A stretch of DNA of 64,000 bases from Apostichopus japonicus (Eukaryota; Echinodermata; Holothuroidea; Aspidochirotida; Stichopodidae). Where the stretch lies: the NCBI RefSeq assembly GCF_037975245.1, contig NC_092572.1, positions 25,081,989 to 25,145,988 on the forward strand. The letters run 5' to 3'. Positions 49,340-61,500 of this stretch are shown here, one piece after another. Numbering within the stretch: position 1 is the first letter of the stretch; each line of letters starts with the position of its first letter. The notes below the pieces were generated by a model, which saw nothing but the letters and a program-made list of their open reading frames with translations, did not search any database and was not told the DNA's origin. The position numbers and the translations under genes are program-made.

Positions 49340-50070
49340 AAGAAACTACTTACAGATAATTTATTACACCAAAGATGTAGTTTAGCATGATGTGAATATA
49401 GTATTAGAATTAAGGATGAGAATGCAGATTAAATGTAAAACAGAAATTTCGACAACTTATAAAACTTAGATTTGCATGTTCCATTCCATAATTGTACTAC
49501 ATTTTTTATCAAAATGAAGTTTACAGACGGAGAATGATTTGGAATTCCATACACATTTGTAATTTCTTTAAAAAAATTATAGAATGTGTTTTCGTTGAGA
49601 ATAAGAACTTTATACCAAAAATGATGTTTATCATATCAATATAACATTGGATCGAAAACGGATATTACAGATTGAGAGTAAGACAAACATTCCGACGACT
49701 TATAAAAGAAGTTAAATTTCACATTACGTCCAATTAGTGGATTGTTCATTCTTCTTTATCAGAAATATTACAGAAAAACTTGAAAACGAAACTTAAAATA
49801 CATGTAATTCTTCTTCAATATCATATCTAATCATTTGTTCAAGCATTTAAGAAGATATAAGAAATTAAAGAAACATTTTGCAATATTATCAATAAAATTT
49901 ACACCCAATGATCAATTAATTTATAGTTTGTTTCTTAGTATATTTATTAAAAGTATATACTTTATAGTATATTTTTTTAAACAGAAATTACAATATGGCT
50001 TGAAAATGACACTTAAAATGTATGTAAGTCTTTTCATTGGCATATAGTCATTTGTTTGAGAATTTAATAT
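49340..50070. repeat. Diverged tandem repeats, ~210-240-bp period
   Basis: Segments near 49775-49850 and 49990-50065 align (CTTGAAAA-GA-ACTTAAAAT--ATGTAA, then CATTTGTT-GA/CA--ATTTAA), and an earlier pair near 49455 and 49700 shares CTTATAAAA followed by similar AT-rich text. Old and degenerate. Confidence 0.4.
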
Positions 50071-51195
50071 GTGCAGGACTTATTTTGCACTTTTAAATAT
50101 AAAATTTACACCGGTCCATAGGGACCTTATTGTTTAATTATAACGTTGCTCAAATGTTACAAATCTCTGAATGAGTATAAATAGTGTAAGTAATAGTGAG
50201 TTTAATGTCCATGCCTATATCCCTTTTCCAAACAGTAGAATATGTACTAAATGACGTTTGCATGCTGATTACTTCTTTACGGAATGTCTGGTGATCTTAT
50301 TTACTTGTGCGGTTTTGGCGGACAGTTCTTATCAAATGTTCTGGAACGATAAAAGTGGAAATGCAATAATATTTAACAACGTGTCCTTGTGATAATAGTG
50401 TCGAAAACTCAATTTGTTCTTCTTTTTATTCGTTAGAGATATGTTATATATCAAAATGCTTTGCGTAAAGGTTTTAATACATATTAACATTTAGAATACG
50501 AAGAACCAGATTATGAATAGAAAATCTAAATTTGGAGATAAGATGTCCAAATTTGACATACGGACGTAACATGAATAAAAAAATTAAAATTGTTTAAGCA
50601 TAATTAGCTAGAATTAAATTGAATCCATTTCATTACTTATTGTCCGTCATTCATTACTTATTCATAACTCAGTGTTCTTCAGTGACTCTTGTTTGTAGAA
50701 AAATAATTGTGTGAATGTCAGCATATCTGACTATGCGGTGCCGCAAGTGAACACGTTGCCCTTCCTCTAGACTGGTTTCTAAACCATGCCAAAAGCCGTG
50801 TTGTATTTACAAAAACAAGCATGATTGTAAAAGTAAAAATTCCAGTTCCTTTCCTGTTCAATTTATGGAAAATCTAAGACATTTACCACCAGCGGAAACT
50901 GTAATCCAGGAAATTTAAATCGGTAATGTTTACAATGAAATAAATTATGTTTGTTTCCCGTTGGGGAGGGGGGACTAATGTACCCTATTTTGTAGAAATA
51001 ATAACGATTTTCTGATGTTGCATCTGATGTTGGAACTACTACTTTAATGGCGGTGGGGCGGAGTGGGAGACCGGTTCAAGATAGAGTTCGTTAATCATTG
51101 GACTTCACGTTTATGAGTACTATCAATGTGGTAGGTGTGTACTCTGAACTTTATAGATCTCTAAAGAACAGTCTTGATAAGATATCCAAACGAAT

Positions 51196-51283
51196 ATGAA
51201 AATAAACATTAAGTTCAAAACTGTTCCATTTATCATCTTGTTTACATTTATCTGTGTTTTCCTCTTGTCTACTGCATTTAAAG
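51196..51283 (+). CDS. Candidate signal-peptide exon
   Basis: ATG followed by KINIKFKTVPFIILFTFICV and FLLSTAFK, a strongly hydrophobic leader, ending in phase 1 before GTGCAC. Phase and design match the signal exon of gene A, and a phase-1 Ig-like relic follows at 51938. The donor is weak. Confidence 0.4.
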
Positions 51284-51937
51284 GTGCACTATATATATAT
51301 CATTGTTCTTGTTCGTTTTACTGTTTTTTTTCTTTTATCATATTTCACAAAATGTGCCATTTAATGTCAACGGTTTTATACCTATTCAAAAGTAATTTAG
51401 AGAATCACGCTATGTAGTTAATACTTCAATTCAATATGGCAACGATGAATATATTTAGTTTAACTTCAAAAAGTAAAAACAATTAAATTACAGTATTTTG
51501 AACTCTGTACCAAAGATCACCGGGCAACGTTTCTGTCCATGAAAACAAAATCGTTTGTGTTAGTCTTCTTGATCAGCGCCTGGTGCATTGATCAATCAAG
51601 CAACAAATACATTTGTATATAAATTCTACTAGCCAACTAAACAACAGCATCAACCTATGTCTGTAATGGTGCAATTCGAAGACTATATTTAATGCACGTA
51701 GATACTCAAACATATCTAAGATTGAATTCTTATACAAACACGTCAAAATATTTACATTACTTTTTGAACAATCAGATAAAATATAAACTAAAAATAGTTG
51801 GTCATAGTCCAGGTGAATATCTTTGTAAGTATGTGATTGCTCTTGCAGACTGTTAGCTCTTTCATCTAGCCACAAACCATTGTTTGAACCACAGTCACCT
51901 TGGCATCATTGATATTGTGCATACTTACATGTTACAG

Positions 51938-52199
51938 GCTCGGCCACATTCTCGGGACGATTTATTGCAGTATTCGGCAATCAATTCTCTAATGTATTAA
52001 AGCTGCGTATAAGGTAATGTCCTTTCTTATTCATATCAATTAGAATGGTAAGACATTGACTGCTTCCATCATTATAAATGTCAGCAAAGTGTTCAAATAG
52101 CAGCAGCATCTTGGCTTAATTCGATTGATGGTGGTCACTACCTGTGTAACCTTTTTGACAGGAGTACTTTTAACAGACTTTATGTTTATGATATTAAAG
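51938..52199 (+). pseudogene. Decayed Ig exon
   Basis: After a good acceptor (ATGTTACAG) the phase-1 frame reads GSATFSGRFIAVFGNQF and stops at 52015. From 52052, in another frame, comes an unmistakable Ig C-terminal half: KCQQSVQ, ASWLNSIDGGHYLCNLFD, then RLYVYDIK. The donor after it is lost (TCTG where GT is needed). A frameshift, a stop and a lost splice site make this a relic. Confidence 0.65.
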
Positions 52200-52247
52200 T
52201 CTGTTTAAAGTATCTCTTTCAAGATCGGGCTTTAGGAATCACAAATG

Positions 52248-52500
52248 ATTTTCGAGTTGGTTAGCATTATGTTTGATCTCTAGAGTAAGGCAAAATATGT
52301 CACCAAAAACAGAACTAGTATAGCTCGATACAGGTGTCAAACGCCTACAGTTAAATTACGACCTTCCTTACCGGTTTTGAACCTCTGGACATACAATAGG
52401 GGCCATGGCCTAGTTGGTTAGGGTGTCCGCGTACAAAGCGGGAGGCCCGGGTTCGAATCCCGGTGGATGCTGGAAGTTTTATCACAGTTCTGGATTTTCC
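52248..52500 (+). mobile_element. tRNA-derived SINE (same family as 27185-27400)
   Basis: Shares 'gcattatgtttgatctct' and the following ~200 bp with the minus-strand copy. Head about 52404-52475 with A-box TGGCCTAGTTGGTTAGG and perfect B-box GGTTCGAATCC. The acceptor ends do not pair, so it is not a working tRNA gene. Confidence 0.8.
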
Positions 52501-52558
52501 TTCTCATTAAGTTTTCATTTATATATATATTCATTTGCCTCCATTCCATTGACATATA

Positions 52559-52621
<63 letters not shown>

Positions 52622-52642
52622 AAATATACATATATATATATG
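52559..52642. repeat. (TA)n microsatellite, left of the TIR element
   Basis: TA repeat that continues in kind on the far side of the 2.5-kb element, so the element split one tract. Confidence 0.9.
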
Positions 52643-52655
52643 TGGGCGATTCCAT

Positions 52656-54753
52656 GGTAACTCGCATTACACTTTTTCCTGTTTTTTTTTTATAATCAAA
52701 GTGCTGTGGCTTGAATATGGGTTAGTGTAACTCCTCAATTTTCATTCATAGCTACAATATGAAATTATCAAGAATTATTATTCTGTTCGCCTTAATGTAT
52801 GGTGCTCTTCCAAATATCGGTAACTCGCATTACGGAAAAAGGACACCTGAAAATTTGACACCAGTACAAAATGGCACTGTGCTCAAACAAAGAATGATTT
52901 CTTCAATTGCATACATGTACAAGATATCTACCCTACTTATGTTCATATATCAGCAGTCAAAAATATGAAACAACTTCAGGTGTGGTATGGAGGGGGGAAA
53001 GTCTGGTAACTCGCATTACGGTAACTCGCATTACACTTTTTCCAGTCATCGATTTTGCTTTTTATTCATCAAATTCTTTGAAAGAAATGTGCTCCAAAGC
53101 CATTTTTGAAACACTTGGAAACTCTTAGAAACTGTAAAACTCTTTCCAAAACTTTTAACAACATTTTAACAACGATTAGCAAAACATCCTGACAATTATA
53201 TCAATAATAATCGAAGCAGATTGAACCAGAAAATTCAACTGTAAGAATTTTTGACTAACAAGATTGCAATGTACGCTCTTGAATTATCAATCCAAATTTT
53301 CAATCAAGCTAATCCAAGCAAAACTGGTACCTCTCCTCTTCCATTTAATATCTCAAAACATGTACTGAAAGTTAAACAGGTTCACAGCTTATAGTGAATT
53401 ACAAGAAAGTTTCTTTAGCATGTTGATTAGTGATTGGTCCTTTGAAAATTGGTACTTAGGGTTCTTAGGAAAAGCATGAAACTAATAAAAAAATCCTTGT
53501 CCCTAATTCTATCAGTATAATAACATGATAAAAAAAAAAAACACAATAGATGTATCATCATGCGGTATGAGGGCATGATGGTAGGCAATTCTAGATAACC
53601 TTGAATGGATGGTGTTTTGTATCAAATTAGAATTTGATGCAAACTTGAATTGGCTACGACTATTAGCAATCAAAGGCTTTCCCAACTTCTTGATCATCTG
53701 GCTCCGTCAATAGAAAGTTTTGTCTCCCTGGGATTCGGCCATTTCCAGTTATCGATTGTTCCCGTGAAATCCTGTGCACCATGGCCTGCTCTATTTTGTG
53801 TAATTTTGGGATTTGAAATGCTTTGGAGTAAAGGTTGATTTTTCACATTGTAGTGACATACAGTAAGACACTCATATTGGGGAAAGGGGCTTGCACATCA
53901 TGATATTTGGGGAACACACATTTGACTTGGTAAACCACACCAATCTATCCCAACTGACCAAGCCTCCGCAACCCTGCCCCCCCCCCACCAGCGGCCCCAG
54001 TCCTCCCTCTGCAAAATCCCTGTCCGCCCCCTCCCCTCTGTCCACCCCACTGATTCCGAGGTGGCAGCATCAGTTTTCATATCAAGACTAATTTCCATCA
54101 AGATGTTAGGCACATTTTAATGGTCATGATTTACAATATTTGCCCATCCTAGCACATACTAGATTACTATGTGATAGGCTACTGACTATTATAGCCTAAG
54201 GTCTCATAATTTGTCCTAAATATTGTATTAAGCAATTAATATCCCATGAAAAAATGCTAATGTTAAAATGGAGAAAGAATATGCTAACTTTACTCATTTG
54301 ATGATGTCACAGTTGAATGCAACTTAGAAGGTCTGTGATTCCACAAAGGTCAGGTGATACAATTATCAATGTCTGTTGCAACTGTCCTAAGGGTCACATG
54401 TGATGTAATGGAGGTTGCAGTGCATTCTGGGTACAGGAAGTACCTACTGTGCACACCCTATAGAAGTATATGTTGGGCTCTATTGTTTTGTTGATCAGTA
54501 GTACTGCGAGTGTGCTTTGTGAGATTGGAATAATATATGGTAACTCGCATTACAGCGGTAACTCGCATTACTGGTAACTCGCATAACAGTTTTCAATGGC
54601 TCTTAATATCTATATACTAGGTACATTTCTAATTCTTTCAACTATTATTGTACTCTTTACTTTGACTAGAAGCATAATATGAAATGGTAGGATATTATCT
54701 GCTCTAGTGAAGAAAAAAAATTAAAAACTTGGTCTCTCGGTAACTCGCATTAC
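52656..54753 (+). repeat. Eight copies of GGTAACTCGCATTAC
   Basis: Copies at 52656, 52819, 53005, 53020, 54539, 54557, 54573 (last bases differ: CATAAC) and 54739. Two are exactly adjacent and two are followed by the same ACTTTTTCC. All point the same way. The motif holds a small inverted repeat GTAA...TTAC. Confidence 0.95.
52759..52968 (+). CDS. Small open frame inside the TIR element
   Basis: 69 codons from an ATG: a hydrophobic start (MKLSRIIILFALMYG) followed by GNSHYGKR, where GNSHY is encoded by one copy of the 15-bp motif. It looks like a leader plus a dibasic site, but such a start arises easily in AT-rich DNA. Confidence 0.15.
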   Translation: MKLSRIIILFALMYGALPNIGNSHYGKRTPENLTPVQNGTVLKQRMISSIAYMYKISTLLMFIYQQSKI

Positions 54754-55124
54754 GCTCTCAAATCAGCTCTGTGTCGTTACAGCCAAATATGCCTACAAAC
54801 CAAAAATCTTTGGGGGAATTGTGATTATTATTTTAATATATAACTAATGGCACTACCAATACATATATATCAAATTTATTTAGGGTGCTTTCAAATATGG
54901 ATATCTGAGACTTTGAAATATCCATACTATTTCCTCAAATATTCCTTCAAAAATCAACATTAGTCATGCATTCACATTTTTTGGTAGACGAACATGGTAA
55001 AGTTGGAATTAAAAGTACATAACCCAGACCCTAAATGTGTTTATAGTATTTTAGAAGCAAAAAATGGCTGCAGAAATGATTTTGAAAATTTGGGGTCATG
55101 TCCCTGTTTTCACGGAATCGCCCA

Positions 55125-55133
55125 TATATATAA

Positions 55134-55196
<63 letters not shown>

Positions 55197-55212
55197 TATG
55201 TATAATATATAA

Positions 55213-55262
<50 letters not shown>

Positions 55263-55314
55263 CATATTTACATATATATATATTTATATATATAGATATA
55301 TGTATGTTATATAT
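55125..55314. repeat. (TA)n microsatellite, right of the TIR element
   Basis: About 190 bp of TA with scattered AAATATA and GATA interruptions, immediately upstream of gene C. Confidence 0.9.
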
Positions 55315-55526
55315 CTGACACCAAAGTATGCATACGGTTTTTTAAGTAACATATCTTTAATAAGCCATGGTATTCGTGGTATAGAGGGATCGATTAATCA
55401 ATCCTTCTCTGAATGTCAAAACGCTACCATATTTGTCCATTGTTTTATGATAAATTTACTTTCTTTCAAATTTTAGCCTACACTCAAAGGTTTGCTTTGG
55501 TCCTTAACTTACACTTAAACTAAATC

Positions 55527-55555
55527 ATGGCCGAATCATCTTTAACACAAAAGAC
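55527..55555 (+). CDS. Gene C exon 1 (start codon)
   Basis: ATG, then nine codons and two bases before a consensus GTAAGTA donor (phase 2). The next exon starts with the one base needed to complete a Thr codon. Confidence 0.65.
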
Positions 55556-58500
55556 GTAAGTATATTTAGATACTTTTAAGTGAAAGATAATACCAATTTA
55601 CATAGAAGGTCGAGTTTTACACCAAATAGCTAGACATGTTTATTAAATTTGCGTCAAAGCAATACAATCATATGCATTTTATTTAAAGCAATAAATGAGT
55701 CTTGGAGCCACAGCATTATTATTTCATGGTTTTAGTCAATTGAGCGTACTTAGATAAAGAGATCAGTTAGCATTCACAACATAAACATTCGTTAAAGCAT
55801 TTATTTCAAAGTGCACAAATGAAATAAAAAATGAAATTACGCCATGTTTTGTGTTTTACAGTTTACCCTTCACTTCAGGCGACACGGATGCAGAAGAGAC
55901 AAAGACCATCGACGATATTGCAATAGGGCCTTCAAATGAACTTGCCATTTGTGGACACATAGGTGTTGTGCCTAAGGCATTTATCAATGTCCTTGATCAT
56001 GATTTTGGACAAAATATCTATTTCTACTATAAAACCATCCAAATTGTACACTCGAATCCTTTGTCCTGCAAGTTGATATATTGGAGAGATAAAAAGACCA
56101 TCGTTCTTTACGTTGATAGATCATTGCATTATTACAACATAATCGATGGGACTTTATTGAAGTCAACATCACTGAATTGGACTCCAATATGTTTGTGCTT
56201 CTACAAAGAAAAGTTGTTTGCAGCCTCAGCTTCATCAAAGATATTGGTTGACGAATATTCAGAAATGAAAAACTTTAAGGAAATCCTCTTGAATGACTTG
56301 GAAGATGACTCTCCTTCAGATATGGTGGTAGTAAACCAAAATGTGTATATTTGTACGAGGTCGAAGGGGCGAGCACTAGCCTTTACATTTAATGGAAAAC
56401 TGTGTATGGAATTCGGACATAAAGCTGACGTCAACGACAAAGCGGGAAGTATATGCGTTCATGAGAGAACTGAGCTCGTCTTTGTTAGCTGGAATGCGAC
56501 GAATTTGAAAATTTACTCAAGTACTTCAGGTCAAATGGTTCGCTCTGTAGATGTTACAAAGGTGTATAAACTACGTATTACCGAGGAAAGTATTTTAGTA
56601 AAGATAAACTCGTCAAAGGATGGTGTTAGTAGTTTTGACATGGTGAGTTTTTAATTGGTTTGAACAATACCGATATTTCCGTTACAACTGTATAGTACAA
56701 TGCTAGTATTTCAATTAGAATTATATGAATGCATTGTTTAAAGCGCACGACCATCTGCCAATGTCATGTACGATATGTTATTATGGAAGATTAACAGCAA
56801 TCGTACGGAGATCTCTTTTCGTTTGGTCACAAAAAAATCTTACATATTCCTGTTTTAAGTACCCAATAGAAAGGGGAAAAATGCAATATTATATAGAAAA
56901 ATACTGCACGAGTTACACAGAAAAGTTGTTGTTCTGCTTCTAGTGACACATATTCGTTTAATAGAACCGCCATCCTAAGAGTGATCTGTGACGTTCAAAA
57001 ATTAAAATGACACTACGTGATCACAGTTCGACGTACGAAACACAGTACTTGAAATATTTCAGCTTCGGTTACCGTAATTAGCAACTACAGTGACGTGCAT
57101 ATTACTGTAAAGGATGGCGACCACTGATTTATTTAAAGGAGCTGCATCTTGTTGGAAATACATTGAAGCTTTTGTAAAGGAGGGATGCTCCCCTTGATTC
57201 GATGAAACGGACCAATTCTTTCGTTAGATCATTTATTTCGATCCCTCTCTTTCACTTTAGAATCCAGTTGTCAATTCGACCACATTTTATCAGTCATTAA
57301 AGTCAGGGTGGAAGCAAAATCATCCCAAGCTAGATGAAGACAGACACCGTAATGAAATATGTTTTACTGAGGTGACCAATTTGTATGCATCAGAGTCTTC
57401 CGAGTCTTCAGCGGAATTGTCAAAAGAGTGTAAGCTATTTTTATTTTAAGTATTTTCTTAAATGTTAAGGAAATTTGAGGTGTGGAGTAATTAAAAAGTA
57501 ATACATATGATACCTTTTAAGACCATATTCTTTTCCATGTAGTTGTTTTAATATTTGTTTAGATCATTTGAAGCAGACTATTCACATTATCATATCAACT
57601 AAATGTTGTATATGAATCGATCATAACAACAGTTGAAGGGGTCAGCTTGCCCATCAGTTTTAAACTTGGAGAGGGCCCATGAACGCTTTGCTCGTAAGAT
57701 TTGACGACATGCGAGGTACTTCCTATTGCAACAATACATACTTCTGCCAGGTGCATAAAAAGTTTAGACAGTGGCCTGAAATATTATTATTTAGTGTGAA
57801 ATTAACCTACCCTACAACTTAGCCTTCTTGTTTGGGGACATTATGTCCTATAGTACATCCCAAGGACTACATTTTCAAGGACATTTTGGTTGATCAACCA
57901 TTGCTACTTTATTAACTTTTGTCCGATTTTTCAGCAGAAGTTAAACTATAGTGCTACCAAACTGTCACACACACTGTTCGACTGGTAAAATGCGTTATCC
58001 TGTCAGCATTCATTCATTATTTGTACAAAATGAAAGTGTGAAATGTATTAATCATAGCACAAGGTTATAAACTACTCTTGTAACCATGGATATACCATAT
58101 ATTGCTCAAATGTTGTTCACATGAGTACAAGTGCGTTCACATTTTTATACATTTCTACACACTGACATGGGACATGCATGACTGAAGTTCTTGCATTGTT
58201 TCTCACTTACCTCTTATCTCGTTTTTATTCATGTAGATGGAAACCACGTGAAAACAAGCGAGCACAATAAAGATTTGGTAAGTCAAGAGGCGAATTTACT
58301 TTTAAAAAGAAAAGCAAAGGGAAATTGTATAAATCCGTCCACGCAGGGCACTGCAATCACAAACAGGCTATGGTGTGCTACGAAGATCGTATTAAGCAAT
58401 GATCCTGACGTAGATCTGAAAGGCAGCTTCTTACGTTAATTTCACTTGTTTTTAATGTAATTAACTTCTGCATTAACATAAGAGTGTGATATATAATAAT

Positions 58501-61500
58501 GAATGTTCATTAATCTTTTATTTACAATAATGAAGTATTGGTAAAATGTTGTATTTTTCCACTTTGCTGTTTTCATTTAATTAATACCGATGGAATCACG
58601 GAGAAATGTAGAATTAGTACAATCGACGTTCGGTGACAAAGAGAATAACATGCACACAATTTCAGAGGAAATGTTGATTTCTATTATCTTTCCAGTTAAA
58701 TATGAAATTAAAAGAACTGGAAGACGAAAATAAGAAAATGAAACAAGACAGGAAGCGTCTAAATGAACAATTTGCAGAAGAAAGCAGAAAACTTCGAGAG
58801 AAGGAGAAACGCATATCAAAAGTAAGTGTATGAAACAAATAGTTACAACTTTATTCTACCATAAACATACTAAACTGAGTTTAAATATAAGTTATGACGA
58901 TAATTTCTACCTGTTTCATTGGTTTGCTTCTTATATTAATCATATACTTGCTTTACACATGCGGTTTTCCACACATTGTTTACACAAGATGTCCAAAAGG
59001 TGTTTAAGTTAAAACGGTACTGTCTTTGTGAAGAAAGCTTACAACCATATCCAAATCTACTAGTATGATAAATGTTCGGAGGGTTTAGAGTCACCTCATG
59101 ATGTTACAATTTGTAATTGTAGACATACCCTTTTTTTACATGGCATGTTTGCAACTTTTCCCGCCATTTTCATTTTAATATTGGTATTACTATACATGTA
59201 TCTGTTACGACAACTGATCTTTACGGAATTCGTTGTGCAACATGGTTTATAAACTAGATTATTAACACAACAGTTTTACACTGAGACCTTTTTCTGACCT
59301 AATGAACTGCATTACTTCAAAGGGTAGAATTTCCCGTGTGTGATCGTATTTAAATTTCCCCATATTTCTGTTCTACGACTTATCGTACTGTCAACAACGA
59401 TTCGATTGCAACCTCCCTACCCAGCTGATATTTACGTTGAAGAAGTGAAGCCTTCCAAGTGTCATCTCTGGTATTAATCAATTCTCCAACACTTGTTCAT
59501 TGAATCATTCAATAGATGTGTCTTCACCTGCTAGTCCCGTCCCTGCCATTTTATGACATTGCACCGTCACTTCCTCAAGTTATAATATTTCTGTCTTTTA
59601 TTTTATACACAGCTAAATTCAGAAGCTTACATTTTTCTTATTAGATTGTCTCTGAATAACGGATGATGTGATTGGAATTTCATGGTGTTCTAATAATTAA
59701 CCAAGTTCTAATATTTTGCCTTTAAATAAGTGTGCATCTTACTGCTGGCAGATCCCTTTCCTTTAATTTTAACCTGACAAACATTTGAGAGAGGACCACG
59801 CTTACAATAAAGTGATAAGGAATGTGCCACGAGGATTAAGCCACAATGAAGTACTTATTATTTTCTCCTCAAATTTGGGCAAAGTAGCTATATATATATG
59901 ACATCCTTGTTGAAATATACTTATCAATGAAACCTATAATAAGTTTCATATACTTTATCATCCAACTTGTAATAATTGAGTTGGTAACAGAAGTATCTAC
60001 TTTTTTTGGTCACGAGCGGTGAACATTTTTTTACCCGTGTTGTAAAATTATTTTATAGATAAATTCAACCATTACAAGTTTGGAAGACAATAAAAGCCGT
60101 TCAAAAGTCGAAATGACAGACTTAAAACTACTCTACACCAATAAGACAGAAGACGTGTGGAAACTAGAAGAATCTATAAGCACGGTGAGCTAAACCTCTC
60201 ACAATTCTTTAACGCATAATTTGAATACTTTAGCACAAAAACAGAAAAATCAAATGTAAACAGCAAGGAAAATGCTTCCCAACTAAGTATGAAAAATCAC
60301 TTCTGCATATTTTAAACAAATATCGAATAATTCGTTTTAAAATTGTGGAGTGTAACCTTGCCTTAAAAACTAACATTTCTTTAACAGAACACTACGGAAA
60401 TACATCACCTACAACTGAGAGAACAAATAGTGGATGAGAAAACATCTCAATTGAAGGACATTCTTACATCTAATGACATTCGTGCAATGTCAGTAACAAA
60501 TGAACTTAACGTGAGTATGATATTTCTCCCCAAAAGGGAATAGGTTTTAGAAATTTTGAGCTTATGTTACATCTTTGAAAAGGAAGAAAAAGATCCTAAT
60601 GACATAAAAAAGATTTCAATATTAGATTTGGAGAAGCATTTAAAGTACTAGATCATATCAAAATGCGTGTAATGTTGTAATTGCAGCTCAATATACTACA
60701 TTTCAGAAAGTTTGGCATTATATCCAAGTAAATGAACTTCCTTGGTGCAAACTATATTGTGCTGTTGTGGCTATACCAGTGAGCGAAATGCCAATAATAT
60801 ACATAATGATAATGGAAACATTATTGGACATATTCTTTTTAAGACAAATCGAATCTTCATTGCAAGTCTACAACTACGAATCTCATCCTTGGAAACAGAG
60901 AAATTGACACTGCAGGACCAAATTAAAGCTGAGAAGAAAGAGGCAGAACAATACCAATTGTCACTGCTGAAGGTAATTTTGTACACCTTCTTGAAAGGAT
61001 TAGGCAATATCCAAGTTTTTAAAACAGTCATTGAATATTACAATAAAATAAAAAAAAACTTAAATGTCCATTTTCTATTATAAATACAGTTATATATACG
61101 GGAAAAATATTTAACTGGGTACGTTATAATATAGTATTTTCATGTTGGCTTATGTGAAATCGAAGACACATCATTCCAGAAGGTAACAGAAGCTACATCC
61201 AGTGTTATGACATAAATGTCCTCCTATACCTTAGATTGAAACCACGTTATTACCTTTCGAAATGTGTATGTTAATTTTAGTTTCCCTCAACTACTTTGCT
61301 TGAGCAAAGTGAATAGTATTTTCATATTACTTTTTTTCTACAACACTTCGTTCGTTACAGTTAAGCTTCTTTTTGTCTCAATTCTCAGACAAAGAAAGAG
61401 TTGGAGCAAGTTAAGCAGAATATAGAAAAACTTCGTGAAAAACAAGAACTGCTGCAAGGGAACATAAACCGAAAAAGACAGATGAATAGGGATCTGAAAT

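Larger units (their letters stand above)
52643..55124. mobile_element. TIR-bounded non-autonomous element with iterated motif
   Basis: Perfect 11-bp terminal inverted repeats: TGGGCGATTCC (52643-52653) and GGAATCGCCCA (55114-55124), both abutting (TA)n. The interior is AT-rich apart from a C-rich patch near 53965-54055, with no transposase frame. Eight copies of a 15-bp motif cluster at the left end and around 54.5-54.75 kb, reminiscent of subterminal transposase-binding repeats. Flanking duplication cannot be defined inside the TA tract. Family unknown. Confidence 0.75.

Noticed and set aside
52404-52475. Functional tRNA gene (also 21510, 27185 and the heads at 8.7 and 24.0 kb)
   Set aside because: A and B boxes are present but acceptor or T stems do not pair properly, and each sits in a longer dispersed repeat; these are SINE heads.
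52656-54753. CRISPR-like array from the eight identical 15-mers
   Set aside because: Spacing is irregular (0 to about 1500 bp), two copies are directly adjacent, and the DNA is eukaryotic and bounded by transposon TIRs.
57061-57190. Extra gene C exon with a blade-like peptide (TVISNYSDVHITV)
   Set aside because: It keeps frame only with a weaker alternative donor in exon 2, and it then meets a stop; the direct junction to 57261 is in phase with better sites.
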